Below are positions 17,410 through 25,832 of a stretch of DNA of 64,000 bases, in pieces (positions within the stretch are counted from its first letter, which is position 1; each line of letters begins with the position of its first letter). The notes beneath the pieces are model-generated. The model did no database searches and was not told the DNA's origin. It was given only the letters and a program-made list of their open reading frames with translations. Both the position numbers and the translations under genes were made by a program. This stretch comes from an uncultured Eubacteriales bacterium (GTDB lineage Bacteria; Bacillota; Clostridia; Christensenellales; UMGS416): positions 1-64,000 of the forward strand of contig UQLW01000011.1 in NCBI GenBank assembly GCA_900542005.1, in the 5' to 3' direction.

Positions 17410-20115
17410 ATGACCCAGACAAGGGCGACGCCCGATGAGCTGCTGCGGCGGATGGAGCAGCAGCAGCGCGATAAGAACCGGGGAAAGCTGAAAATTTTCT
17501 TTGGATATGCCGCCGGCGTAGGGAAAACCTATGCGATGCTGGAGGCTGCGCATGCCGCCCAGATGCAGGGCGTCGATGTGGTCGCAGGCTATATTGAGCC
17601 CCATACGAGGCCGCAGACCATGAAGCTGCTGGAGGGCCTGGAGCAGATCCAGCCGCTGCTTATTCCCTATAAGGGCATCACGCTGAGGGAATTCGATCTG
17701 GACAGCGCCATCCGCCGTCATCCGCAGCTGATTTTGGTCGATGAGCTGGCCCACACCAATGCCGAGAGCTGCCGCCATGTCAAGCGCTATCAGGATATTG
17801 AGGAGCTGCTGAAGGTGGGCATCGACGTCTATACCACGGTCAACGTGCAGCACATTGAAAGCCTCAACGATATCGTCGCTTCGGTGACGGGCGTGCAGGT
17901 GAGGGAGCGTATTCCGGATCACGTCTTTGACGACGCCGACCAGGTCGAGCTGGTGGATATTGAACCGGAGGATCTTATCAAGCGGCTGAACGATGGGAAG
18001 GTATACGGGAAAACCCAGGCTGAACGGGCGCTGGGGAATTTCTTTACGGTTGAAAACCTGATTTCGCTGAGAGAAATCGCCCTGCGCCGCAGCGCAGACC
18101 GTGTCAACCGCCTGGCTGAGCGCGCCAAGCAGGCCTCAGCCCAGGGCGGCCATTATACAGACGAGCATATCCTGGTATGCCTATCGCCCGCGCCGTCCAA
18201 TGCGAAGATCCTGCGGACGGCGGCGCGCATGGCCAACGCCTTTAAGGGCCGGTTTACCGCGCTGTTCGTGCAGACGCCGGCCTTCAGCCATATGTCCAAG
18301 GAGAACAAGCTGCGCCTGCAGGCCAACGTCAAGCTGGCCCGGCAGCTGGGCGCCCGCATTGAGACGGTATACGGCGATGATGTGCCCTTTCAGATCGCGG
18401 AATTCGCCCGGCTGACGGGCGCCAGCAAGGTGGTGGTGGGCAGAAGCAACACGCAGCGGCGGCTGCTGATGCTGGGGCGGCAGCGCTTTATCGACAGGCT
18501 GACCGTCCTGGCGCCGAATCTTGATATCTATGTGATCCCGGAAATCAAGCGGCAGCCCTTCCGGGAGGCCCGTTACCGGGCAAAGCCGGTCTTTACCCTG
18601 CAGGACACGCTGAAAAGCTGCCTGCTCCTGCTGGGCGCCACGCTGCTGGGCTGGATCTTTGAGCGGCTGGGCTTCAGCGAGGCGAATATTATTACCGTCT
18701 ATATCCTGGGTGTGCTGGTGACGGCAATTGTGACCTCTAACCGCAGCTACAGCATCTTTTCGGCACTGCTGAGCGTGATTGTCTTCAATTTCCTCTTTAC
18801 GGATCCCCGGTATTCGCTTACAGCCTATGATTCAGGCTATCCGGTTACCTTCCTCGTCATGTTCCTGGCCGCCTTCCTTACCGGCTCCCTGGCGGCGCGG
18901 ATCAAAAGCCAGGCTAAGCAATCGGCCCGCACAGCCTACCGCACGCAGCTGCTGCTGGAGACAAACCAGCTGCTGCAGCAGGAGAAAACGCCGGAGGGGA
19001 TTGCCGAGGCCACAGCCCGCCAGCTCATGAAGCTGTTGGGGAAAAGCGTGGTCTTCTACGGCGTAAAGGACGACGCCCTGACTGAGCCGCGGATTTTCAG
19101 CGCGGGGAAGGAGGACGAGCGCCTGGAGCGGCTCATGACCGACAACGAAAAGGCGGTCGCGCAGTGGGCTTTCCGGAATAACAAGCATGCGGGCGCCACC
19201 ACCAACACCCTGGGAAGCGCACAGGGGCTTTACCTGGCGGTGCGCGGCTCCGACGGCGTATATGGCGTGATGGGCATCGCCCTGCAGGGCGGAAGCCTGG
19301 ATGCCTTTGAAAACAACCTGGTTTTATCCATGCTGAGCGAATGCGCCCTGGCGCTGGAGCGGGATCTATTCAGCCGCAAGCGGGAGGAGGCGGCCATGCA
19401 GGCAAAGAACGAACAGCTGCGGGCCAACCTGCTGCGCTCCATCTCCCATGACCTGCGTACGCCGCTGACCAGTATTTCGGGTAACGCCGGGGTGCTGCTT
19501 AACAACGCCGGCACCCTGGACGACGCCAAGCTGCACAAGCTGTATATGGATATATATGACGACTCCATGTGGCTCATCAACCTGGTGGAAAACCTGCTGT
19601 CGGTGACGCGCATTGAGGATGGTACCATGCACCTGACGATGGAAGCGGAGCTGCTGGAGGAAGTGATCACCGAGGCGCTGCGCCATATTAACCGCAAGAG
19701 CACGGAGCATACCATCCGTGTGGTGCCCCCGCAGGGCTTTGTGATGGCGCGCATGGACGCGCGCCTGATTGTGCAGGTAATCATCAACATTGTGGATAAC
19801 GCCATCAAATATACCCCGGTAGGCTCGGAAATTGTCATCCGTGCGGTGACAAAGGGCAAAACGGTGGAAGTGAGCATTGCTGATGACGGCCCCGGCATAC
19901 CGGACGAGGCCAAGGCCCGCATCTTCGATATGTTCTACACGGCCAAGGCCACCAAGGCGGGCGCCGACAGCCGGCGCGGCCTGGGCCTGGGGCTGGCGCT
20001 GTGCAGGTCGATTATAACGGCACACGGCGGCACGATTGCGGTGGAAGACAATCATCCCCATGGTACGATATTCCGGTTTACCTTGCAGGCAGAGGAGGTC
20101 AGCATCCATGAATAA
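17410..20115 (+). CDS. kdpD: KdpD sensor histidine kinase
   Basis: This is a full-length potassium/osmotic stress sensor (901 aa). In order it contains the KdpD N-terminal domain with Walker A GYAAGVGKTYAML and Walker B-like LILVDELAHTN (residues 20-230), a universal-stress-like domain (about 250-375), four membrane helices (about 400-500), a GAF-like region (about 520-650), the dimerisation domain with the phosphorylated His in SISHDLRTPLTS near residue 680, and an ATPase domain (NIVDNAIKYTP, DDGPGIP). The ATG has a GGAAGGAGG SD. It overlaps kdpE by 8 bases. No kdpFABC pump genes are in the window, so trkHA is a plausible target. Confidence 0.96.
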   Translation: MTQTRATPDELLRRMEQQQRDKNRGKLKIFFGYAAGVGKTYAMLEAAHAAQMQGVDVVAGYIEPHTRPQTMKLLEGLEQIQPLLIPYKGITLREFDLDSAIRRHPQLILVDELAHTNAESCRHVKRYQDIEELLKVGIDVYTTVNVQHIESLNDIVASVTGVQVRERIPDHVFDDADQVELVDIEPEDLIKRLNDGKVYGKTQAERALGNFFTVENLISLREIALRRSADRVNRLAERAKQASAQGGHYTDEHILVCLSPAPSNAKILRTAARMANAFKGRFTALFVQTPAFSHMSKENKLRLQANVKLARQLGARIETVYGDDVPFQIAEFARLTGASKVVVGRSNTQRRLLMLGRQRFIDRLTVLAPNLDIYVIPEIKRQPFREARYRAKPVFTLQDTLKSCLLLLGATLLGWIFERLGFSEANIITVYILGVLVTAIVTSNRSYSIFSALLSVIVFNFLFTDPRYSLTAYDSGYPVTFLVMFLAAFLTGSLAARIKSQAKQSARTAYRTQLLLETNQLLQQEKTPEGIAEATARQLMKLLGKSVVFYGVKDDALTEPRIFSAGKEDERLERLMTDNEKAVAQWAFRNNKHAGATTNTLGSAQGLYLAVRGSDGVYGVMGIALQGGSLDAFENNLVLSMLSECALALERDLFSRKREEAAMQAKNEQLRANLLRSISHDLRTPLTSISGNAGVLLNNAGTLDDAKLHKLYMDIYDDSMWLINLVENLLSVTRIEDGTMHLTMEAELLEEVITEALRHINRKSTEHTIRVVPPQGFVMARMDARLIVQVIINIVDNAIKYTPVGSEIVIRAVTKGKTVEVSIADDGPGIPDEAKARIFDMFYTAKATKAGADSRRGLGLGLALCRSIITAHGGTIAVEDNHPHGTIFRFTLQAEEVSIHE

Positions 20116-20803
20116 ACCCTTAATCCTGATTGTGGAGGACGATACGGCGGTTCGGAACCTGATCGCTACGACGCTGGAAACCCAGGATTACCGATTCCAT
20201 ACCGCGCAGACCGGCGCCCAGGCGGTATTTGAGGCCGTTTCGCAAAAGCCCGATATCATCCTGCTGGATCTGGGGCTGCCGGATATGGATGGCGTGGATA
20301 TCATTAAAAAGATCCGTTCCTGGTCGACAAAGCCGATTATCGTCATCAGCGCCCGAAGCGAGGACCGAGATAAGATCGAAGCGCTGGACGCAGGCGCCGA
20401 TGATTATTTGACCAAGCCCTTCTCCGTGGAGGAGCTGCTGGCCCGGCTGCGGGTTACGATCCGGCGGCTTAGCTACGGCGAGACGCAGCAGGCGGAGGAG
20501 ACAGCCTTTGCCAATGGCGAGCTTACGATCGACTATGCCTCCGGCTGCGCCTTCCTGGGCGGGCAGGAGCTGCATCTGACGCCCATTGAATATAAGCTGC
20601 TGTGCCTGCTGGCAAAGAACGTGGGCAAGGTGCTTACCCATACCTACATCACCCGGGAGATATGGGGTACCTCCTGGAACAGCGACGTGGCTTCGCTGCG
20701 GGTCTTTATGGCCACGCTGCGCAAGAAGATTGAACCCGACCCCTCCCAGCCCAAGTATATCCAGACCCATGTGGGCGTAGGATACCGGATGCTCCGGCTG
20801 TAG
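20108..20803 (+). CDS. kdpE: KdpE response regulator
   Basis: This is an OmpR/PhoB-type regulator of 231 aa that pairs with KdpD. The receiver domain shows the acidic pocket VEDD, the phospho-acceptor Asp in LLDLGLPDMDG near residue 52, and the lysine in DYLTKPF. The winged-helix domain (about 130-231) ends with the typical THVGVGYRM. The ATG at 20108 overlaps the kdpD stop by 8 bases, so the two are translationally coupled. A strong terminator follows. Confidence 0.95.
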   Translation: MNKPLILIVEDDTAVRNLIATTLETQDYRFHTAQTGAQAVFEAVSQKPDIILLDLGLPDMDGVDIIKKIRSWSTKPIIVISARSEDRDKIEALDAGADDYLTKPFSVEELLARLRVTIRRLSYGETQQAEETAFANGELTIDYASGCAFLGGQELHLTPIEYKLLCLLAKNVGKVLTHTYITREIWGTSWNSDVASLRVFMATLRKKIEPDPSQPKYIQTHVGVGYRMLRL

Positions 20804-20835
20804 GCGACGGTATTTTGATGAGGGAACCATAGAAC

Positions 20836-20867
20836 AAGGGCCGCGGGATATTCCCGCGGCCCCTTTG
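20836..20867 (+). terminator. Terminator of kdpDE
   Basis: GGGCCGCGGGA pairs with TCCCGCGGCCC around a very short loop, followed by CCTTTG. It may also act for the convergent epimerase gene. Confidence 0.75.
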
Positions 20868-20936
20868 ATGCTGCCCTGAAAGGCTGCTGCGCAGCATGCA
20901 GGCCCAAGGACACAGCACAAGGCTGTGCCTAAAAAG

Positions 20937-21812
20937 CTATTTCCTCTCCAACTGATCTCGAAGGTAGGCGACCGAGTCAGCGGCCCACTGATCGAGCAGA
21001 CCCGCATCCGCCCCGCCGGACAGGTCGCGCCAGACCTTAATATCCGCGCCAACCTGTCCACCCATCTGGACGAAGGGCTCCATCACCACGGCGCCGCTAT
21101 ACCCGATATCGCGGAGCGCGGAGCCGACTTCAGCCCAGGGGATCCGGCCGCCGGGCCGGGGCGGGCGCCGGTTGGCCTCGCCCACATGGAAGTGGCCCAG
21201 ATGGCTGCCGGCCAGGCGAATCGCCTCTGGAATCGAATCCTCCTCGATGTTCATATGGAAGGTATCCAGCATAACCCTGACGTTGGCCCGGCCGACCGCC
21301 TGCACATAGTCCACCGCTTCCCGCGCATCGTTGATGAGATAGCCTTCAAAGCGGTTCAGGCTCTCCATATTCAGCGTAATGCCGTAATCCTCTGCCAACG
21401 CAGCCAGCCGCTGCATACCGGCCACGCTTCGCGCCCAGTCGCCGGCTTTGTCCGGTATCCGGCTGTAATCTACAGGCCAGTAGGAATAAAGGGCGCCGCC
21501 CAGGCTGCGGATGCCGGCCAACTGCATCTTGTGGAAGGTAACGCGGTAGAAATCCAAGGCAGCCGCCACAGCTTCAGGGTCAGCGCTGGCCAGGTTGTGC
21601 TCCGGCCGGGGGCCATAGCCTCCGGTCAGCTCGATCCCCTGCAGGGCCGCCTCCTGGCCCAGCTCGCGCAGGGCCCCGTCCGGCTGCTGGAACATGGCCC
21701 CGCAGGCCACCTCGAGGATATCGAAGCCAAGCCGCTTGACCCTGGACACATAGGGCAGAAAATCCCCGCCCCAGGCCTTCTCCCAATAGGCGTAGTAAAT
21801 CCCATAGCGCAT
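20937..21812 (-). CDS. D-psicose (allulose)/D-tagatose 3-epimerase family protein
   Basis: This enzyme likely epimerises ketohexoses at C3. The 291-aa TIM-barrel protein begins MRYGIYYAYWE and contains all four metal ligands of the family: Glu in LNMESLNRFEG, Asp in VMLDTFHMNIEE, His in LGHFHVGE and Glu in VVMEPFVQMGG. It is close in pattern to characterised clostridial D-psicose 3-epimerases. It is translated 5 bases after the stop of a polyol dehydrogenase gene, so the pair probably works on rare sugars or polyols. Confidence 0.9.
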   Translation of the reverse strand: MRYGIYYAYWEKAWGGDFLPYVSRVKRLGFDILEVACGAMFQQPDGALRELGQEAALQGIELTGGYGPRPEHNLASADPEAVAAALDFYRVTFHKMQLAGIRSLGGALYSYWPVDYSRIPDKAGDWARSVAGMQRLAALAEDYGITLNMESLNRFEGYLINDAREAVDYVQAVGRANVRVMLDTFHMNIEEDSIPEAIRLAGSHLGHFHVGEANRRPPRPGGRIPWAEVGSALRDIGYSGAVVMEPFVQMGGQVGADIKVWRDLSGGADAGLLDQWAADSVAYLRDQLERK

Positions 21813-21817
21813 GGCGA

Positions 21818-22843
21818 TCAGGCCTCCATATCGATGATGACCTTCATCGCCTTATCCTTTGCCTGCTCAATGAGCGTATAGGCGCTGGCATAGTCGGAGA
21901 AAGGCACATGGTGGGTTATGAGCGCGTCGAATTCGATCAACCCATCGCCGACCAGGCGGATGGCTTCCCGGTAATCCTCCACCCGGTACATGGCCGATCC
22001 GGAGATGCGCAGCTCATGGTCCTGTACGAAGCCCATATCGATGGCACAAAGGTCGGGCACCACGCCGACGACCAGGATATCGCTTCCCTTGCGGGCGATA
22101 TCCACCGCCTCTTTGATGGTGCGGGAGCTGCCGATGCACTCGATGATGACGTCGGCCCCATCAGCGCCGAAGGCCTGGAGGATGCCGTCCTTCAGGGAGA
22201 TTTCCTTGGGGTTCATGGCGGAAATGCCGCAGCGGGCCGCCGCCTCGAGGCGATAGGCGGAAATTTCCGAAAGAAGTACAGCGCGGGCGCCCATCGCCTT
22301 GGCGGCCTGGGCGGTCAGGTTCCCGATGGGGCCGCCGCCAATCACGCATACGCGCTTGCCCGATACCCCGCCGGGTATACGGCGGACGGCGTGGACAGCT
22401 ACGGCCAGCGGCTCGATCATGGCGCCATGGTCATAGCTCATGGTTTCCGGCAGCTTCAGGGCCTTGGCCGCCTCGGTCACGAAGTATTCGCTGGCCATGC
22501 CGGTGGTCTGGAAGCCCATCACCTTCAGCGATTCGCAGTCGTTATAGAGGCCGTGGGTGCAGGGATAGCAATGGCCGCAGACCACCTGGGGCTGGATGGT
22601 GACAAGGTCGCCGGGGACGAAATCGGTAACCTCGGAGCCGACGCGGGTAACCACCGCGGAAACCTCGTGCCCCTGTACCACAGGATAGGAGGTATAGGGG
22701 TGCTTGCCATACCAGACATGGATGTCGCTGCCGCATACGCCGATGCGCTTCATCTTCACCTCAATCTGATCGGGCTTTATCTCGGGGATGGGCACATCCT
22801 GGTAGATGATTTCGCCGGGCTTGACCATAACGGCTTGTTTCAT
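21818..22843 (-). CDS. Zinc-dependent medium-chain polyol dehydrogenase
   Basis: This 341-aa MDR-family dehydrogenase resembles sorbitol/xylitol/L-idonate dehydrogenases. The catalytic zinc site has CGSDIHVWYG near residue 37 and GHEVSAVV near residue 58. The structural zinc lobe is CGHCYPCTHGLYNDC (four cysteines, residues 89-103). The Rossmann motif is VIGGGPIGNLTAQAAK near residue 168. The SD AAAGGAGG lies about 6 bases before the ATG. It is the first gene of a two-gene operon with the 3-epimerase, which suggests a polyol is oxidised to a ketose that is then epimerised. Confidence 0.9.
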   Translation of the reverse strand: MKQAVMVKPGEIIYQDVPIPEIKPDQIEVKMKRIGVCGSDIHVWYGKHPYTSYPVVQGHEVSAVVTRVGSEVTDFVPGDLVTIQPQVVCGHCYPCTHGLYNDCESLKVMGFQTTGMASEYFVTEAAKALKLPETMSYDHGAMIEPLAVAVHAVRRIPGGVSGKRVCVIGGGPIGNLTAQAAKAMGARAVLLSEISAYRLEAAARCGISAMNPKEISLKDGILQAFGADGADVIIECIGSSRTIKEAVDIARKGSDILVVGVVPDLCAIDMGFVQDHELRISGSAMYRVEDYREAIRLVGDGLIEFDALITHHVPFSDYASAYTLIEQAKDKAMKVIIDMEA

Positions 22844-22949
22844 GGGGGGCCTCCTTTGCCTTTTTTGCCATTATGCGGAAGAAAATCCGGTAAGTCAATC
22901 GGCTTTGGGCACCGCGCCAAAGGATTCCATGATCTGGACAAAATCATCC

Positions 22950-22979
22950 ATAGTAAAGAAGGGGGAATTATTCTGTCAA
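22950..22979 (-). promoter_or_regulatory. Promoter of the polyol dehydrogenase-epimerase operon
   Basis: On the minus strand TTGACA (22979-22974) and TACTAT (22955-22950) are separated by 18 bases. The -35 is one arm of a dyad shared with the divergent ylxM promoter. Confidence 0.7.
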
Positions 22980-22989
22980 GGGTAAGGGC

Positions 22990-23017
22990 TTGACAAAGGG
23001 CGGTAAATGGGTATAAT
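22990..23017 (+). promoter_or_regulatory. Promoter of the ylxM-ffh operon
   Basis: TTGACA at 22990-22995 and TATAAT at 23012-23017 are separated by 16 bases. A leader hairpin (TCTGT...AGGCT-TC-AGCCT...ACAGA, 23021-23045) follows, and the sequence CTGTCAAGG occurs both at 22973-22981 and in the leader. Confidence 0.8.
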
Positions 23018-23073
23018 AAATCTGTCAAGGCTTCAGCCTTTACAGACTTGCTGGCAGAGGAACAGGAATCGGC

Positions 23074-23427
23074 ATGGAAAAGCACGTCAGGATCGGGTGG
23101 CTGCTGGATTTCTACGGCGGCCTTTTGACCGGGCGGCAGCGCCAGATGCTCGCCAGCTATTATGACGAGGATCTATCCTTGGCAGAGATTGCCCAGGAAC
23201 AGGGCGTAAGCCGCCAGGCGGTGCACGACGCGCTCCGCCGGGGCGAAGCGGCGCTGGAGGGCCTGGAGCAGCGGCTGGGGCTTCTCAGCCGCCATTTGGC
23301 GCTGGGCGAGGTGCTTGCCCGGGGTCAGCGCATTCTGGAGGAGGCTGAGCCGGATACGGAAGCGCTTCGCCGCGTGCTGGATCAGGCGGTGCAGATATGG
23401 GAAAGGGAGGGCGAACATGGCCTTTGA
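23074..23427 (+). CDS. ylxM: YlxM-family signal recognition particle accessory protein
   Basis: This is a small helix-turn-helix protein (117 aa) with sigma-factor region-4-like sequence: LTGRQRQMLASYYDEDLSLAEIAQEQ followed by GVSRQAVHDALRRGE. YlxM proteins are encoded next to ffh across Firmicutes and are linked to SRP assembly in streptococci. The coding region overlaps ffh by 11 bases. It is the first gene of the translation and secretion operon that runs to trmD. Confidence 0.92.
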   Translation: MEKHVRIGWLLDFYGGLLTGRQRQMLASYYDEDLSLAEIAQEQGVSRQAVHDALRRGEAALEGLEQRLGLLSRHLALGEVLARGQRILEEAEPDTEALRRVLDQAVQIWEREGEHGL

Positions 23428-24748
23428 GAGCTTAAGCGAAAAGATTCAGGCGGCAATGAAGAAGATCACAGGCCGCGGGCGTATCTCCGAGGGCGACCTG
23501 AAGGCTGCCATGCGGGAGGTGCGCATGGCCCTGCTGGAAGCGGATGTGAACTACACGGTAGTCAAGGATTTCGTGAAGCGGGTCTCGGAAAAGGCGCTGG
23601 GCGCCGATGTTACGGCTTCGCTTTCGCCCGGCCAGATGGTCATAAAAATCGTCAACGATGAGCTTGTCGGGCTGATGGGCCCGGCGGCCGCCAAGCTGAC
23701 CTTCTCCTCCCGGCCGGTCACCGTCTATATGCTCTGCGGCCTGCAGGGCGCCGGTAAAACCACCATGGCCGGCAAGCTGGCCCTTCACCTGCGCAAGGTG
23801 CAGGGGAAAAAGCCCCTGCTGGCGGCCTGCGACGTATACCGGCCGGCGGCCATCGAGCAGCTGCGCGTGGTGGCGAAGAATATCGACATCCCCTTCTTTG
23901 AGATGGGGCAGTCCGACCCGGTTGAGATCGCCCAGAAGGCGGTGGAGCGGGCCCGGTATATGGGCTATGACGTGGTAATCCTGGATACGGCCGGCCGCCT
24001 GCATGTGGACGAGGCGCTGATGGACGAGCTTGACCGGATGCGCAAGGCTGTACAGCCCCAGGAGATCCTGCTGGTGGTAGACGCCATGACCGGCCAGGAC
24101 GCGGTGAATGTGGCCCAAAGCTTCAACGAGCGCCTGGGCGTGGACGGCGTGATTCTGACCAAGCTGGACGGCGATACCCGCGGCGGCGCGGCCCTCTCCG
24201 TCAAGGCGGTTACGGGCAAGCCCATTAAATTTGCCGGTATCGGCGAGAAATCCAGCGACCTGGAGCCCTTCTACCCCGACCGGATGGCTTCCCGCATCCT
24301 GGGGATGGGCGATGTGCTGACGCTGATTGAAAAGGCGCAGCAGAGCTTCGATGAGAAGCAGGCCGCCGAGCTGGAGAAAAAGATGCGGGAATCCTCCTTT
24401 ACGCTGGAGGACTTTCTGCAGCAGTTCGAGCAGATGCGAAAAATGGGCTCCCTGACCGACCTTCTGGGCATGCTGCCCGGCGGGAACAAGATCAAGCCCG
24501 AGGACATCGACGAAAAGGGCATCGCCCGGACGGAGGCGATCATTCGCTCCATGACGGTGCGGGAGCGGCGTAATCCCGACATCCTCAACGCGTCGCGGCG
24601 CAAGCGCATTGCCGCCGGCAGCGGCACCACGGTGCAGGATGTGAATCGCCTGATCCGCCAGTTTGAACAGGTGCGCCAGATGATGAAGCAGTTCACCGGG
24701 AAGGGTGGGCGGCGTCGGGCGCTCAGGGGGCTGAAGCTTCCCTTTTAA
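23417..24748 (+). CDS. ffh: Signal recognition particle protein Ffh
   Basis: This is the SRP54 GTPase that binds signal peptides and 4.5S/6S RNA. The N-domain starts MAFESLSEKIQAAM. G-domain motifs include GLQGAGKTTMAGKLA (P-loop), DTAGRLHVDEALM and TKLDGDTRGGAAL. The M domain from about residue 295 is methionine-rich with RERRNPDILNASRRKRIA and GSGTTVQDVN. The 443-aa length is typical. The ATG at 23417 lies inside the end of ylxM with GGGAGGG upstream. Confidence 0.97.
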   Translation: MAFESLSEKIQAAMKKITGRGRISEGDLKAAMREVRMALLEADVNYTVVKDFVKRVSEKALGADVTASLSPGQMVIKIVNDELVGLMGPAAAKLTFSSRPVTVYMLCGLQGAGKTTMAGKLALHLRKVQGKKPLLAACDVYRPAAIEQLRVVAKNIDIPFFEMGQSDPVEIAQKAVERARYMGYDVVILDTAGRLHVDEALMDELDRMRKAVQPQEILLVVDAMTGQDAVNVAQSFNERLGVDGVILTKLDGDTRGGAALSVKAVTGKPIKFAGIGEKSSDLEPFYPDRMASRILGMGDVLTLIEKAQQSFDEKQAAELEKKMRESSFTLEDFLQQFEQMRKMGSLTDLLGMLPGGNKIKPEDIDEKGIARTEAIIRSMTVRERRNPDILNASRRKRIAAGSGTTVQDVNRLIRQFEQVRQMMKQFTGKGGRRRALRGLKLPF

Positions 24749-24803
24749 GGCTTTCATCCGCATAGCGGTGAAATAGAAATCATATTTGGAGGTACGATCC
24801 CAA

Positions 24804-25046
24804 ATGGCAGTAAAGATTCGTCTCAAGAGAATGGGCTCCAAGAAGAACCCCTTCTATCGCATTGTGGTGGCCGATGTGAAGGCTCCCCGCGACGGCCGCT
24901 TTATCGACGAGGTGGGCTATTATAACCCCCTGACCGAGCCCGTAGAGCTGAAGGTGGACGCTGAAAAGGTGACCAAGTGGATGAAAACCGGCGCCCAGCC
25001 CACGGATACGGTGCGCGCCCTGATCAAGAAGGCCGGTATCGAGTAG
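24804..25046 (+). CDS. rpsP: 30S ribosomal protein S16
   Basis: The 80-aa protein begins [24 protein letters not shown], cut here to the recognisable [16 protein letters not shown], which is diagnostic of bS16. TTGGAGG lies 11 bases before the ATG at 24804; an in-frame upstream start at 24786 would overlap that SD. It lies between ffh and khpA in the standard Firmicutes order. Confidence 0.97.
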   Translation: MAVKIRLKRMGSKKNPFYRIVVADVKAPRDGRFIDEVGYYNPLTEPVELKVDAEKVTKWMKTGAQPTDTVRALIKKAGIE

Positions 25047-25049
25047 GAT

Positions 25050-25295
25050 ATGGCCGTGAAAGCGAATGTAGAGGAATTGGTTCGCTACATCGCCCGTTCC
25101 CTGGTGCAGGAGCCTGACCAGGTGGACGTCAAGACGGTGGATAGCGACAAGACGGTAGTGCTGGAGCTTCGGGTTGCGCCCGATGACATGGGCCGGGTAA
25201 TCGGCAAGCAGGGCCGGATTGCCAAGGCCATTCGCACGGTGGTGAAATCGGCCACTGCCAACGAAAAAAAGAAGTACACTGTGGAGATCCTGTAA
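25050..25295 (+). CDS. khpA: KH-domain RNA-binding protein KhpA (YlqC)
   Basis: This is an 81-aa single KH-domain protein with the RNA-binding loop GRVIGKQGRIAKAIR (GxxG being GKQG). KhpA with KhpB binds small RNAs and mRNAs and affects cell division in streptococci; here the sequence shows only the domain. It starts 3 bases after rpsP stops, and its stop abuts the rimM ATG, so it is tightly coupled on both sides. Confidence 0.94.
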   Translation: MAVKANVEELVRYIARSLVQEPDQVDVKTVDSDKTVVLELRVAPDDMGRVIGKQGRIAKAIRTVVKSATANEKKKYTVEIL

Positions 25296-25832
25296 ATGAC
25301 ACAGTCCTTATCACCCACGCTGGCCGTGGGTGTTATTGTCCGCCCCCATGGGATACGGGGCGAGGTGAAGATCCAGCCCCTCACGGATCGGGCGGAGGAT
25401 TGGCTGGATTTGCGCGCGGTGGAGTGGACAGACCGCCAGGGCGCGCGTATCTGCCGTAGGGTAAAGCATCAGCGCCTGCAGGGCGGCATGGTAATCGCCC
25501 AGCTGGAGGGCGTCTATGACCGCGACGCTGCCGAGGCGCTGCGGGGCACGGAGCTTAAGGTGCCCAGGGAGCAGGCGCCCCAGCTGGAGCAGGGCAGCTA
25601 TTACATTGTGGATCTGATCGGCTGCCAGGTGGAGGATGAGTCGGGCCGCCTGCTGGGACAGGTGACGGAGGTGCATCAGCCCGGAGGCAACGATGTCTAT
25701 GAGCTCCATGGATCCGGGGGCGTTTACCTGATGCCGGCAATCCGCGAGGTTGTCCGCCAGGTGGATGTGGAGCAGCGCCGCATTGTGGTGGATTCGGTGC
25801 GCTTTTCTGAGGTAGCTGTCCATGAAGATTAG
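25296..25832 (+). CDS. rimM: Ribosome maturation factor RimM
   Basis: RimM assists 30S head assembly around S19. The N-terminal barrel starts VGVIVRPHGIRGEVKIQPLTD near residue 12, here recognised by VIVRPHGIRGEVK, and the PRC-barrel half contains YYIVDLIGCQV and GGVYLMPAIREVV. The 178-aa length is normal. The ATG begins directly at the base after the khpA TAA, and the end overlaps trmD by 11 bases. Confidence 0.95.
   Translation: MTQSLSPTLAVGVIVRPHGIRGEVKIQPLTDRAEDWLDLRAVEWTDRQGARICRRVKHQRLQGGMVIAQLEGVYDRDAAEALRGTELKVPREQAPQLEQGSYYIVDLIGCQVEDESGRLLGQVTEVHQPGGNDVYELHGSGGVYLMPAIREVVRQVDVEQRRIVVDSVRFSEVAVHED

Noticed and set aside
23432..24841. 469-codon antisense frame opposite ffh
   Set aside because: It mirrors ffh codons in a GC-rich gene; it has no SD and no recognisable domain. 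The same applies to the long antisense frames opposite the permease (4215-5018), tgt/GGDEF genes (48598-51085) and the flavoprotein (61659-63290).
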